A DNA stretch of 64,000 bases, taken from DAIDHZ01 sp035480255 (GTDB lineage Bacteria > Chlamydiota > Chlamydiia > Chlamydiales > SM23-39). The position numbers and the translations under genes are program-made. Numbering within the stretch: position 1 is the stretch's first letter; each line of letters begins with the position of its first letter. The notes under the pieces were generated by a model. The model did no database searches, was not told the origin of the DNA, and worked only from the letters and a program-made list of their open reading frames with translations. Of this stretch, positions 7,114-15,574 are shown in pieces. The DNA lies in assembly GCA_964630875.1 (NCBI GenBank), contig CAZVXF010000004.1, positions 1-64,000 on the forward strand, written 5' to 3'.

Positions 7114-8376
7114 ATGATGAAAAAAAAATCAAAAAGACCCTGGGGAGTTTTCATTGCGATCGCTCTGGCGATTGTATTTGGTACGTTAGTGGGTGATTCG
7201 AGGGAAATTTTTGGAATCAAAATCTTTTCCATCCTCGATGTGATCGGGATTCTGTTTTTAAATGCACTGACACTTGTCGTAGTTCCTCTTGTTTCCTCAT
7301 CGATTATCGTTGGCATTTCTAGAATCGGAGGAGAAGAAGGGTTTAAGCGCATTGGCGCAAAAATGTTTTCTTTCTATATCGGCACCACTTTGCTTGCAAT
7401 CTTAATTGGCCTATTGTTTGTGAATCTCATCGGTCCAGGCTACCAGTTTGGCAGCGTTCCGACAGCTGACATCGCGAATCTATCAAAAGAATTAAATACT
7501 AGCTCCTCTTCCATTTTGAATGTTTTATTATCTATTATTCCTGCAAATATCGTGAACGCTCTTTCTCAAGGAAACATGTTAGGGCTCATCTTTTTTAGCG
7601 GTTTTTTTGGATTTTGTATTTCAAAAATTGAAGAACACAATCGTGCTACTTTAAGAAGTTTTTTCACTGGGCTATTCCAGGTAATGATTCAGTTTACACA
7701 TCTCATCATGAAATTTTTGCCAATCGGTGTTTTTTGTCTTGTTGCGAAAGTCTTTATGACAACAGGCCTCGAGTCACTCGCCTCTGTTGCTCTCTTTACG
7801 TTAACAGTGCTTCTCGGTTTGGTTGCCTTCATGTTTGTCGGTCTTCCTCTTTTGGTCAAAACACTTGCCAAGGTAAGTCCGATCCGTTTATTTAAGGCAA
7901 TGAGTCCAGCATTGATCACTGCGTTCTCAACAAGTTCTTCTTCAGCCACGATCCCTGTGACCATTGACTGTGTGGAAAAAAGAGCTGGCGTATCGAATCG
8001 AATTTGCAGTTTGGTTGTTCCTCTTGGTACCTCTATGAATATGTCTGGCTCTGCATTATATGAATGTGTTGCAGCCATGTTTGTCGCGCAAGCATATGGC
8101 ATTGAATTAACGATGATGAAACAATTTCTAATCGTAGTTTTAGCGCTCATTACTTCAATTGGAGTTGCAGGAATCCCTTCGGCGAGTTTAGTCGCCGTTC
8201 TGTTGATCTTAAAAGTGATCGGACTTCCTTTAGAAGGAATTGGCCTCTTTATTGCTGTCGATCGTATTTTGGATATGTGTCGAACAACGGTCAACGTTTT
8301 TAGCGATAGCTGCTGCGCTGTATTAGTGGCTAAAAGCGAGGGCGAGAAAAACGTGCTCACTAGCGATGAGTATTAA
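7114..8376 (+). CDS. gltP: dicarboxylate/amino acid:cation symporter (GltP/DAACS family)
   Basis: This inner-membrane carrier takes up glutamate/aspartate or C4-dicarboxylates with Na+ or H+. The 420-residue protein has the family's hydrophobic pattern and both diagnostic re-entrant loops: the serine-rich stretch S-T-S-S-S-S-A-T-I-P-V-T near 270 and M-N-M-S-G-S-A-L-Y near 312, then a second hairpin with G-I-P-S-A-S-L. The late D-R-x-L-D-M-x-R-T-x-x-N-V motif, which binds the substrate amino group, is present as D-R-I-L-D-M-C-R-T-T-V-N-V. It starts four bases after the DUF192 gene. Substrate preference cannot be told from this. Confidence 0.93.
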   Translation: MMKKKSKRPWGVFIAIALAIVFGTLVGDSREIFGIKIFSILDVIGILFLNALTLVVVPLVSSSIIVGISRIGGEEGFKRIGAKMFSFYIGTTLLAILIGLLFVNLIGPGYQFGSVPTADIANLSKELNTSSSSILNVLLSIIPANIVNALSQGNMLGLIFFSGFFGFCISKIEEHNRATLRSFFTGLFQVMIQFTHLIMKFLPIGVFCLVAKVFMTTGLESLASVALFTLTVLLGLVAFMFVGLPLLVKTLAKVSPIRLFKAMSPALITAFSTSSSSATIPVTIDCVEKRAGVSNRICSLVVPLGTSMNMSGSALYECVAAMFVAQAYGIELTMMKQFLIVVLALITSIGVAGIPSASLVAVLLILKVIGLPLEGIGLFIAVDRILDMCRTTVNVFSDSCCAVLVAKSEGEKNVLTSDEY

Positions 8377-8392
8377 CCTGAAGTTCAGGTGA

Positions 8393-8593
8393 TTAGGCTG
8401 ATTTTACGTGTATCGCTTCAGGGCCTTTTCTCCCTATCGAATTTTCATATTCGACCCTTTGCCCATCCATTACTGTATGGTCTTCGGTGTCGATATTGGC
8501 ACTTTGAATATATACATCGCGCGTTCCGTCATCTGGTGAGACAAAACCAAAACCTTTTTCTTTATTAAACCACTTTACTGTGCCTTTTGGCAT
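8393..8593 (-). CDS. cold-shock domain protein
   Basis: This single cold-shock domain protein (66 residues) should bind single-stranded nucleic acid and act as an RNA chaperone. It has G-T-V-K-W-F-N and RNP1 K-G-F-G-F-V-S-P. RNP2 is D-V-Y-I-Q instead of the common D-V-F-V-H, and the following F-S-A-I is S-A-N-I, so two of the usual stacking residues are changed. The C-terminal G-P-E-A-I-H-V pattern is normal. An AAAGAGGTCTATT ribosome-binding stretch precedes the start. Confidence 0.93.
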   Translation of the reverse strand: MPKGTVKWFNKEKGFGFVSPDDGTRDVYIQSANIDTEDHTVMDGQRVEYENSIGRKGPEAIHVKSA

Positions 8594-8612
8594 ATAATAG
8601 ACCTCTTTATTA

Positions 8613-9122
8613 TTATGCGCATTTTCTGCAGGCTTTCTGATTGACTCCAGCTCTAAATAAAGAACCTTCAGCGATATCAGTTAGTTTTTTATCAGCACTT
8701 CCTTCTTCTTTTCCTGATTCCTTAAAAAGATTCTCAAAGGCTGGCAATCTAAGATGTTTTGCATATGTTTTCAGTGTTCCATAATGAGCAATTTCAAGAT
8801 GCTTAATCTTTTGGAGATAGCCGATAATCGCCGCATCTTGAGTATCGCTTTCGTAATGCGCTTTAACAATATGCTTCCACTCTTCTACAAAGCCTTCCAT
8901 CGAGCGACAAACAGCTTTCATAGGACTTTCTTTAATTTCTGTCAGAATACGCTCTAAACGAGTAATTTGAGCTTCGGCTTGTTTGAGCTGTTCATCGATC
9001 ATCTCTTTGAGATGCTTTGAAGTAACAGCCTTTAAGACTTTCGGCAATAATTTAACTATATGGCATTCAGTAGCATAAGCTTCTTTTAACTCATTGATGA
9101 ATAACTCAAAAAAATCTTTCAT
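8613..9122 (-). CDS. YciE/YciF-like ferritin-like protein (DUF892)
   Basis: The 169-residue all-helical protein matches the DUF892 group, linked in other bacteria to stress responses: F-I-N-E-L-K-E-A-Y-A-T-E at the start of helix 1, L-P-K-V-L-K-A-V-T-S-K-H-L-K, then Q-L-K-Q-A-E-A-Q-I-x-R-L-E-R-I in helix 2, and I-A-H-Y-G-T-L-K in the fourth helix. Conserved Glu and His residues fit a ferritin-like metal site. A TTTGAGG Shine-Dalgarno-like sequence lies just upstream of the start, which is followed only 19 bases later by the cold-shock gene. A stress-response pair is a fair inference. Confidence 0.88.
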   Translation of the reverse strand: MKDFFELFINELKEAYATECHIVKLLPKVLKAVTSKHLKEMIDEQLKQAEAQITRLERILTEIKESPMKAVCRSMEGFVEEWKHIVKAHYESDTQDAAIIGYLQKIKHLEIAHYGTLKTYAKHLRLPAFENLFKESGKEEGSADKKLTDIAEGSLFRAGVNQKACRKCA

Positions 9123-9221
9123 AATACCTCAAAGCGTACATTAACTATTTTATATCAAAATATTATTATTAATGCAAATTAACACGATATTGTATTATAA
9201 TTATAGAGTAATTAAGAGGTT

Positions 9222-9485
9222 ATGATGATTAGAATTAATAATTCAAAGGCTGTTGCTGTATTCACTCACGCTACGAAAGAAATCATGCCTTATACGTATG
9301 CATTTGAAAGAGAACAAGCTCTCCGAAAAATCGATGTACTTTTGATGCAGTTCAGGAACGTCATTAAGAATAAAGAGGCGGGGCACAAACAAGTTTTTGA
9401 CCACTGTTACACACTAAGTAGAGAACAAAAAGGCGCCGCAAACTTCTTCATGTTTGTAGGCATTCCGTTTTTTATCTTTAGATAA
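9222..9485 (+). CDS. small hypothetical protein, 87 aa
   Basis: This basic protein has no recognised domain. The C-terminus (F-F-M-F-V-G-I-P-F-F-I-F) is strongly hydrophobic and could insert in a membrane. TTAAGAGG six to eight bases before the double ATG supports the start. It ends overlapping by eight bases the 3' end of the opposing DUF155 gene. Confidence 0.6.
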   Translation: MMIRINNSKAVAVFTHATKEIMPYTYAFEREQALRKIDVLLMQFRNVIKNKEAGHKQVFDHCYTLSREQKGAANFFMFVGIPFFIFR

Positions 9486-10284
9486 TATGAAACAGATCGC
9501 GCAGCAACGCGATCGTCACTTCGATCACAATCAGAATAATAATTGTCATCTCTAGACGATTTGTCTTCTGATGGTTTAACTCATTGCCTAAGATTTCAAA
9601 GAGCTCATGCATCAAATTCAGACGTCGATTGAGTAATTCGACTCGCTTTCCTACATCTAAATAGTGGATGACTTTTCGATAACTTGGTTCGAGTTCTGCG
9701 TGTTCCCAAAAAAATTCGGGAGTATCTAGGATTTCAGTGTGTAGATTCACGTAATTTCGTTCTAGAAAAAGCTCCCCCATCTTCTGCGAGGTCTGTTTTC
9801 TTGTGAGGGAAATTTTTCCTTTGTGTGCCAAATCTTTAGGTAATTGCTTACACGTTTCAACAGTTCTCGCAATTGTCTCTTCAAAAACTGTTAATTTTAC
9901 AGATTGAGCCATTGCGTAGGAAATCGCAAGTTTCAAAGTGGGATCTTTTTTATTGAGAACCACTTCATCCTCTTGGATTTCCATTTTCGTGCCATAAGCA
10001 AATGTGAATTCATCCAATTCGACTTTGATGAGGGGCTCTTTTTCAAATTTTTTTAAGTTTGCGAGATGTTCTGTCTCTTCTGTATCAGTAAATCCCCAGA
10101 AAACGACGACTCCATAGGGAAAATAAAAAATGTCATGCTTCCCCTTTTTCTCATCCTTCGGTTGCATATGAATGACATCGCGATAAAGTTGGGCTGTAAC
10201 TAGAGGTTGTAAAAATTGAAACAGTCGTGGAATATCATAGCCACTTGCAGAAGAATAGACAGTACATCTCATACAATCATTCAT
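9478..10284 (-). CDS. RMD1/DUF155 family membrane protein
   Basis: Family members in fungi (Rmd1, Sif2, Rmd8) are membrane proteins linked to meiotic division and mitochondrial translation; the bacterial role is unknown. Visible signatures are F-P-Y-G-V-V-V-F-W-G, I-S-Y-A-M-A-Q-S-V-K-L, R-N-Y-V-N-L-H-x-x-I-L-D-T-P-E-F-F-W and the long block Y-L-D-V-G-K-R-V-E-L-L-N-R-R-L, M-H-E-L-F-E-I-L-G-N-E-L-N-H-Q-K. A single C-terminal membrane helix (I-I-I-L-I-V-I-E-V-T-I-A-L-L) anchors it. I take the ATG at 10284; an upstream TTG at 10308 would overlap the divergent gene. Confidence 0.9.
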   Translation of the reverse strand: MNDCMRCTVYSSASGYDIPRLFQFLQPLVTAQLYRDVIHMQPKDEKKGKHDIFYFPYGVVVFWGFTDTEETEHLANLKKFEKEPLIKVELDEFTFAYGTKMEIQEDEVVLNKKDPTLKLAISYAMAQSVKLTVFEETIARTVETCKQLPKDLAHKGKISLTRKQTSQKMGELFLERNYVNLHTEILDTPEFFWEHAELEPSYRKVIHYLDVGKRVELLNRRLNLMHELFEILGNELNHQKTNRLEMTIIILIVIEVTIALLRDLFHII

Positions 10285-10291
10285 AAATGAA

Positions 10292-11461
10292 ATGAAATTC
10301 TTTTTCAAAACATGTTTTATTTTTTCTTCACTGTATGCGGGCAGAATAAGCTACGACATCGATATGTCTCCGTACGCCGGAGCCAATAATTTGTTGTTTG
10401 CAACAGATTTGATCGAGCAAATTCAGCCTTTTAAAGAGTCAAATAGTTGGAAAGCACGATTTGGCCGTTTCAATGAACTAATCCTCTTTTATCTGCCTCT
10501 GAACTACTTTACAAGCATTGTCCAGCATGAGGTCTTTGGCCATGGATATCGAATCAGAGATATTGATCATGGGATTGTCCGTGTTCACGGATATCAATTC
10601 ACGTTTCCCCCGCCTTACGGAAGCGGGAGTGCATCGACTCGATTTTCTATCGATGTAGATCGGATCACACCGACTGATCTCACAACGATTTCCATTGCGG
10701 GGCTTGAAGCACAATCAATCTTAGCGCTCCAGACAAAATTCAATTGGTTAGGCTTGAATGCAATGGATGCACGAGAAAGCGTTCTTTATTTGGTGAGCCA
10801 ATTTGCACTCAATCTTTATGCATCGGGAAATGGTGATGATAGTCATGATCTCGTCGGATACATCCATCTATTAAATTATACGTATACTGACACCCTTTTA
10901 ACTGAAGAAAGAATCCGCAATCTTTCTTGGATTAATCTTGCAGATCCTTTTACTTACTTTTCTGTTTATGCTTGGTTTCATTATCTTGTCAGCGGCAAAC
11001 AAACAGCCATTCCAATGATTCCAATCAAGTCATGGGGGTATTTATTTGGAGCAAGGCTTGGCCTAACCCCCTTCGGTCCTGAATATTTTTTCGATCATTA
11101 TCTGATGAAAGAAGCTAGGCCCATTTACTTTTATCTAAGGGCAGGTGCTCATTCGAATAATACTTATTTCGGTGCCGGATTCTATTCGCCCACACTTTTT
11201 AAGAAAAAACGATGGGCTTTTGGCGGCAGATTAGACGTTTGGAGACAGCCTGAGCTTCTATTATTTGGAGAACCTCCCTATTCGTCAATGGAGCAGCATC
11301 AACAACTGATGGGAATTGCATCATCTGTTATCTGTTCTTATCAAAAAAATAGATGGCTTGGATTTGAGACAGAAATTGGTTTCAAAACAAAAGGATTTGT
11401 TCCTGGCTATTCGCTCTTCGCAAGTCCAATCATTCGGATTTCTTACTTGTCTTCATTTTAA
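10292..11461 (+). CDS. exported protein with HEVFGH motif, probable outer-membrane protein
   Basis: The 389-residue protein begins with a signal-like leader (MKFFFKTCFIFSSLYAG). Residues 79-84 read H-E-V-F-G-H, close to but not the HExxH zincin motif (the second His is one residue later), followed by G-Y-R-I-R-D. The C-terminal 150 residues alternate hydrophobic and polar residues with many aromatics and end in a hydrophobic Phe-terminated strand (S-Y-L-S-S-F), as expected of a beta-barrel. No family named with confidence. It starts only seven bases from the divergent DUF155 gene, so the two promoters must overlap coding sequence. Confidence 0.8.
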   Translation: MKFFFKTCFIFSSLYAGRISYDIDMSPYAGANNLLFATDLIEQIQPFKESNSWKARFGRFNELILFYLPLNYFTSIVQHEVFGHGYRIRDIDHGIVRVHGYQFTFPPPYGSGSASTRFSIDVDRITPTDLTTISIAGLEAQSILALQTKFNWLGLNAMDARESVLYLVSQFALNLYASGNGDDSHDLVGYIHLLNYTYTDTLLTEERIRNLSWINLADPFTYFSVYAWFHYLVSGKQTAIPMIPIKSWGYLFGARLGLTPFGPEYFFDHYLMKEARPIYFYLRAGAHSNNTYFGAGFYSPTLFKKKRWAFGGRLDVWRQPELLLFGEPPYSSMEQHQQLMGIASSVICSYQKNRWLGFETEIGFKTKGFVPGYSLFASPIIRISYLSSF

Positions 11462-11468
11462 GAGTGAA

Positions 11469-11813
11469 TTACTCGATTTGTTTGATAAAAGCATTGAGTA
11501 CGAGATGAAGATTGGCTCTTATTTTAGGAGAGATCCACCAGCGGACCATCCATGCAAATGGGCCAGACAGCTTAAAATCATAACGGATTTCTGTACCAGA
11601 GCCTGTTTTAACCACTTCATGAGAAAAAACAAGACGGATGAACAATGCCTTCCAAGAGACTGAAAAACTTCGTCCAGGAATCACATCTAGAATCGTATAG
11701 TGAATTTTTTGATTGATCCCAGTCGCGCCTGAGACAAGTTTGCCTTGATGCGCATGAGACCAAGCGGCCCAGACTTTTTCAGCAGAGGCACGCGTATATC
11801 CTACAATTGACAT
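11469..11813 (-). CDS. SRPBCC-fold protein (polyketide cyclase-like)
   Basis: The 114-residue protein has the START-like pattern of small ligand-binding proteins: S-A-E-K-V-W-A-A-W-S near the start, Y-T-I-L-D-V-I-P-G-R-S-F-S-V-S-W in the centre, and G-T-E-I-R-Y-D-F-K-L-S-G-P-F-A-W before a long C-terminal helix. Such domains bind hydrophobic ligands, but no ligand can be named. It is convergent with the outer-membrane gene and ends seven bases from it. It is shorter than most (about 140), so the N-terminal strand may be trimmed. Confidence 0.75.
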   Translation of the reverse strand: MSIVGYTRASAEKVWAAWSHAHQGKLVSGATGINQKIHYTILDVIPGRSFSVSWKALFIRLVFSHEVVKTGSGTEIRYDFKLSGPFAWMVRWWISPKIRANLHLVLNAFIKQIE

Positions 11814-11842
11814 ATCGCTATTTTACTACTATATAGAATTTT

Positions 11843-12280
11843 ATGCTCGCAATCATTCTCCTTCTTACAGCTTGGACCGGAACTAAGATTACACATTCAG
11901 ATGCCGAATGGCGCATAAAGCTTGGCGAAAAAAACTATCATGTCATGAGAGAAGCTGGAACTGAAAATTCTTTTTTAGGAAAATATGTCTTTACAGATGA
12001 AAAAGGAATGTATCGATGCGCTGGCTGCAATCTCGCGTTATTTGATTCGAAAGATAAAATATTTTTAGGATGCGGATGGCCAACATTTTCAAAGCCTATA
12101 TTTCCAAAAAATGTGTATTATTTAGAAGATTGGAGAATCGGTTTTAAACGCTACCAAGTTTTATGCCGCCAATGCGACTCCCACCTTGGACATGTATTTA
12201 AAGAAGAAAGTTTACGCTACTGCGTCAATTCTTGTTGCTTGACTCTAGATCTTGATTCTGTTATAAGTTTCATCGAATAA
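11843..12280 (+). CDS. msrB: peptide methionine (R)-S-oxide reductase
   Basis: MsrB reduces the R-form of methionine sulfoxide in oxidised proteins. The 145-residue protein has two zinc CxxC pairs (C59/C62 and C108/C111), G-W-P-T-F near 78, G-H-V-F near 116 and the catalytic R-Y-C-V-N-S with C127. The residues after it are C-C-L instead of the usual A-S/A-L, placing three cysteines close together. The start MLAIILLLTAWTG looks like a signal sequence, so the enzyme probably acts outside the cytoplasm. It is divergent from the SRPBCC gene. Confidence 0.93.
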   Translation: MLAIILLLTAWTGTKITHSDAEWRIKLGEKNYHVMREAGTENSFLGKYVFTDEKGMYRCAGCNLALFDSKDKIFLGCGWPTFSKPIFPKNVYYLEDWRIGFKRYQVLCRQCDSHLGHVFKEESLRYCVNSCCLTLDLDSVISFIE

Positions 12281-12296
12281 GACGATGGAATTCTGA

Positions 12297-13805
12297 ATGG
12301 CATCAGCGGGAGTTAATTCTCCACTCGTCAGATGGCGCAAGCGCCTCTGGCCAATTCAAGCATACGAACTCAAGAAAATTCTCCCATTACTTTTTATGAA
12401 ATTCTTCATCTCGTTCACCTATGGGGTGTTAACGACGATGAAAGACGCGGCCGTGGTCACGGCAAAAGGATCAGGCGCTGAAGTCATCCCAATTCTTAAA
12501 GGCTGGATCGTTTTACCGATTGCACTGGGTGCGACCCTCCTCTATTCAAAACTTGCGAACACTTTCCGAAGATCTGTCCTTTTTTATAGCATTATCACCT
12601 GTTTCATGGTTTTTGTGGTGATTTATGGGTTTGTCCTATATCCGAATATGGATGCCCTCTCCCCTCATGCCTCCGCTGATTGGATCTTAGACAAAATTGG
12701 AGCTCAAAATAGTCATTGGATAGCCATTTATAGAAATTGGATTCCTTCTCTCTTCTTTGTAGCTGCGGAACTTTGGGGAAGCATTGTCATCTTCCTGCTC
12801 TTTTGGGGCTTTGTCAATCATATTTGTAATTTTAATGAAGCCAAGCGCTGCTACAACATGTTTATTGCAGGCGGTGATTTAGCTCAAATGTTTACAGGAC
12901 CAGTCGTCTGTTTTTTTACAGGAAGATATCTTGCTGAACACTTCCATCTTGCCCTTCAAAGTCTAGTTTTGGTCGTTCTGTTCTTTGGCTTCATGATCAT
13001 GGCTCTTCACTTCTTACTCACCCGCAAGATTTTGAAAGATAAAAGGCTCTACCAACCAGAAGAAAAAATCGATTTAGAGACAAAGACGAAACTGACGCTA
13101 CTGCAAAGCATAAAATTTATTGCCAAGTCCCCTTATCTTCGATGGATCGCCGTGATGGTCATTGCCTATGGTCTCACAATGAATCTTACCGAAGTGACTT
13201 GGAAAGCAAACTTAAAGCTCGCTTGCCCAGATCAAGGCACGTATACATCTTTTATGGCGAATGTGAGCTCTTGGGTAGGAATCTGTTCGTTTATTATTAC
13301 ATTATTTTTTAGCGGCGCTCTCATTCGATCTGTCGGTTGGTTAAGGTGCGCGCAACTTCCTCCCGTTGTCATTGGGATTACAAGCCTTACTTTCTTATCC
13401 CTCTTCCTAAATCCTGAATGGCTTTCTCCGCTATCGGGATTTGCAACCCCATTAATGCTGATTGTTCTCTTTGGAGCCTTTCAAAACATTTCGACGAAAG
13501 TGATGAAGTATGCCTTCTTTGATCCGACAAAAGAGATGGCCTATATTCCACTTGATATGGAGTCGAAAGTTAAAGGAAAAGCAGCCATTGATGTGATTGG
13601 CTCAAGACTTGGCAAGTCCGGCGCTGCCTGGATTCAAATCGTATTGATCCAAATCGTTGGAACAGGCTCAGTACTTTCGATCACGCATGCACTCATACCA
13701 ATCATCGCATGTACAATCTTCTTTTGGATCTTCTCGGTGAGATCTCTCAATAAGGAATTCGAGAAAAAGAACCTTACCTTACAAGCCGCTACTCAAGAAA
13801 GTTAA
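12297..13805 (+). CDS. ATP/ADP (nucleotide) translocase, TLC family
   Basis: These carriers of intracellular bacteria and plastids exchange host ATP for ADP or import nucleotides. The 502-residue protein has about 11-12 membrane helices. It starts with the family's Y-E-L-K-K-I-L-P-L-L-F-M-K-F-F-I-S-F-x-Y and T-M-K-D-A-V-V-T-A motifs (here K-D-A-A-V), and carries F-W-G-F-V-N-H, E-A-K-R-C-Y-N-M-F-I-A-G-G-D, and late M-E-S-K-V-K-G-K-A-A-I-D-V-I-G-S-R-L-G-K-S-G. Chlamydiae often carry several isoforms with different nucleotide specificity; which one this is cannot be told here. It is separate from msrB by 16 bases. Confidence 0.94.
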   Translation: MASAGVNSPLVRWRKRLWPIQAYELKKILPLLFMKFFISFTYGVLTTMKDAAVVTAKGSGAEVIPILKGWIVLPIALGATLLYSKLANTFRRSVLFYSIITCFMVFVVIYGFVLYPNMDALSPHASADWILDKIGAQNSHWIAIYRNWIPSLFFVAAELWGSIVIFLLFWGFVNHICNFNEAKRCYNMFIAGGDLAQMFTGPVVCFFTGRYLAEHFHLALQSLVLVVLFFGFMIMALHFLLTRKILKDKRLYQPEEKIDLETKTKLTLLQSIKFIAKSPYLRWIAVMVIAYGLTMNLTEVTWKANLKLACPDQGTYTSFMANVSSWVGICSFIITLFFSGALIRSVGWLRCAQLPPVVIGITSLTFLSLFLNPEWLSPLSGFATPLMLIVLFGAFQNISTKVMKYAFFDPTKEMAYIPLDMESKVKGKAAIDVIGSRLGKSGAAWIQIVLIQIVGTGSVLSITHALIPIIACTIFFWIFSVRSLNKEFEKKNLTLQAATQES

Positions 13806-13954
13806 TCCCGAATGGTTTGATGGCTACAAGCTCACAAGGCTTTAAAAATGCTCTCGCAAAGAGAGTTGCTGAAAAAAAGTACAACAAGCGGGTTAGTGAT
13901 CCTGTTTTTAAGGGGCAACTCCAGAGTCGAGTTGCTTCCCTTTCGATTATTCTT

Positions 13955-15574
13955 TTATTGGGAGCTGCGATCTCTTGAAGGGCTCTGCTTGTCGTCGACC
14001 CATTTGCCTGAGAACACAACGTTATTATCGCGATCGTAAAGAGTGCCTTCACCCTCTCGTTTGCGGCCAACCACATCGCCTTTGTAACAGCTTCCATCGA
14101 CGTAATATAGTGTGCCTATAGGCTGCGGATGGCCTCTCTCCCAGAAGCCTTCGAACCGGGTTCCATCGGTGTAACGCATTGTGCCTCTACCGTGCAGCTC
14201 GCCTTTCTCCCATTTGCCTTCGATCAAATCTCCATTAGCGTAATACAATGTGCCTATACCGTGCTTCTGGCCATTCAAAATTTCGCCGATGTAGTCAATC
14301 TTTCCATTGGATAAAAATAATATACCTCTACCGTCCTGCATGTTCTTATTCCAGTCGCCTGAGAAAGTGATTTTCCAAGCGGATGAAAATGATATACCTT
14401 TACCCTTCTTCTGGTTTTTATCCCACATGCCTGCATACAATTCTCCAGAAACGCAAAGCTCTATGCCATGACCTTTCTTCTTGTCCGCAACCCAGTCGCC
14501 TTTGTACAGCTTTCCATTGGCATAATACAATGTGCCTTGACCCTCCCGCTTGCCATTCACTATGTCGCCTTCAAAAAGGTCTCCGTTGGCAAAATATATT
14601 TTGCCTTTACCGTCCATTTTGCCTTTATCCAAGTCGCCTAAGTACAGGGTCCTTGTATTCGCGTCAAATAATTTTCCTTGACCTTGCGGCTTGCCATTCT
14701 CCCAGATTTTGGCGCAACAATATATGCCTTTGTTCTGCTTGTCAGCCACCCAGCTGACTTCGTTCTTCTGGTCTGCATCTTGTGCACCTTCTGATTTGGC
14801 GACTTCTTCTTCTACCTCCTCTATTGCTCTGATGGCTTCTGCTGCGAATGTTTTGCCGCGGTCACTTGTTGTTGCCATTGCTTCTGATCTGGAGCTGTCT
14901 AATCCTTTTGCCGCTGCTTTGGCAAGCTCTGCTGCTGCTTTGTCGAGTTCTGCTGCTGCTTCGACAGGTGCAGCAAATGCGACCGCTGCTGCTTTAGCGA
15001 GTTCTGCTTCTGCTTTAGCGAGTTCTGCGGCTTTGGCGGAGGCAACAGGTGCGATTGCTGCTTTGTCGAGTTCTGCTGCATTGGCAAGTTCTTCTGCTGC
15101 TTTGGCCAGTTCTTCTGCTGCTTTGGCCAGTTCTGCTGCTGCTTTGGCGGGTTCTGCATATGCGACGCCTGCTGCTTTGGCGAGTTCTTTTGCTTTGGCG
15201 AATCCTTGTGCTGATTTGGCGTATTCTTCTAAAGCAAGGTTTACTGCTGCTTCGGCGCGTTCTTCTGCTGCTTTGGCGAATTCTTCTGCTACTCTGGCGG
15301 GTTCTGCTACTTTGGCGCGTTCTTCAAAAGCTGCTGCTGCTGCTGCACCGAGTGTTGTGTTTTTACCTCTTATTAAAGAAGGATTGATACTAATAGAGCG
15401 GTTATTGGAGTTAGTTGCTACTTTGGCGCGTTCTTCAAAAGCGGCTGCTGCTGCTACAGCTACTGCTTCACCTAGTAGTGTGATTGGGTTTTCGCCTCTC
15501 ATTAAAGTAGGGCTGTCACCGTTCATTAAAGGGGGTCTGACGGCAACAGAGTTGTTAACGGAGTTAGTTGTCAT
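13955..15574 (-). CDS. Ala-rich heptad plus MORN-repeat protein
   Basis: The 539-residue protein has three zones. Residues 1-85 hold two copies of a P-L-M/S-L-x-R-G block, each followed by A-A-A-A-F-E-E-R-A-K-V-A. Residues about 85-240 are an alanine-rich helical array built on E-L-A-K-A-A-E heptads. From about 290 to 530 there are roughly ten MORN repeats (Y-x-A-N-G-x-x-Y-x-G-D-W...G-x-G-T-L). MORN repeats bind membranes or partner proteins and are common in effectors of chlamydiae and legionellae. No signal peptide is seen, so a type III effector or cytoplasmic scaffold is an inference. Repetitive DNA makes slippage likely. Confidence 0.88.
   Translation of the reverse strand: MTTNSVNNSVAVRPPLMNGDSPTLMRGENPITLLGEAVAVAAAAAFEERAKVATNSNNRSISINPSLIRGKNTTLGAAAAAAFEERAKVAEPARVAEEFAKAAEERAEAAVNLALEEYAKSAQGFAKAKELAKAAGVAYAEPAKAAAELAKAAEELAKAAEELANAAELDKAAIAPVASAKAAELAKAEAELAKAAAVAFAAPVEAAAELDKAAAELAKAAAKGLDSSRSEAMATTSDRGKTFAAEAIRAIEEVEEEVAKSEGAQDADQKNEVSWVADKQNKGIYCCAKIWENGKPQGQGKLFDANTRTLYLGDLDKGKMDGKGKIYFANGDLFEGDIVNGKREGQGTLYYANGKLYKGDWVADKKKGHGIELCVSGELYAGMWDKNQKKGKGISFSSAWKITFSGDWNKNMQDGRGILFLSNGKIDYIGEILNGQKHGIGTLYYANGDLIEGKWEKGELHGRGTMRYTDGTRFEGFWERGHPQPIGTLYYVDGSCYKGDVVGRKREGEGTLYDRDNNVVFSGKWVDDKQSPSRDRSSQ
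14899..15345 (-). repeat. GCT-rich codon repeats encoding Ala heptads
   Basis: The plus strand shows many imperfect copies of TCTGCTGCTTTGGC(C/G)AGT, about 21 bases apart, inside the MORN gene. They encode the E-L-A-K-A-A-E array. The 28-residue block F-E-E-R-A-K-V-A with preceding alanines occurs twice (15315-15350 and 15415-15450). Confidence 0.8.

Noticed and set aside
7689..8360. Minus-strand ORF of 223 codons opposite gltP
   Set aside because: gltP is unmistakable on the other strand; this is a shadow.
8377..8391. Hairpin ACCTGAAGTTCAGGT between gltP and the cold-shock gene
   Set aside because: Short stem, almost no loop and no T-run on either strand; not convincing as a terminator.
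13819..13977. Short plus-strand frame of 52 codons after the nucleotide translocase (A-T-S-S-Q-G-F-K-N-A-L-A-K-R-V)
   Set aside because: It looks mildly protein-like but has no ribosome-binding site, overlaps the end of the MORN gene and matches nothing I recognise. It could be a relic but is not supported enough to list.
14899..15345. CRISPR-like regular repeats
   Set aside because: The units are coding heptads of about 21 bases with no unique spacers and no cas genes nearby.
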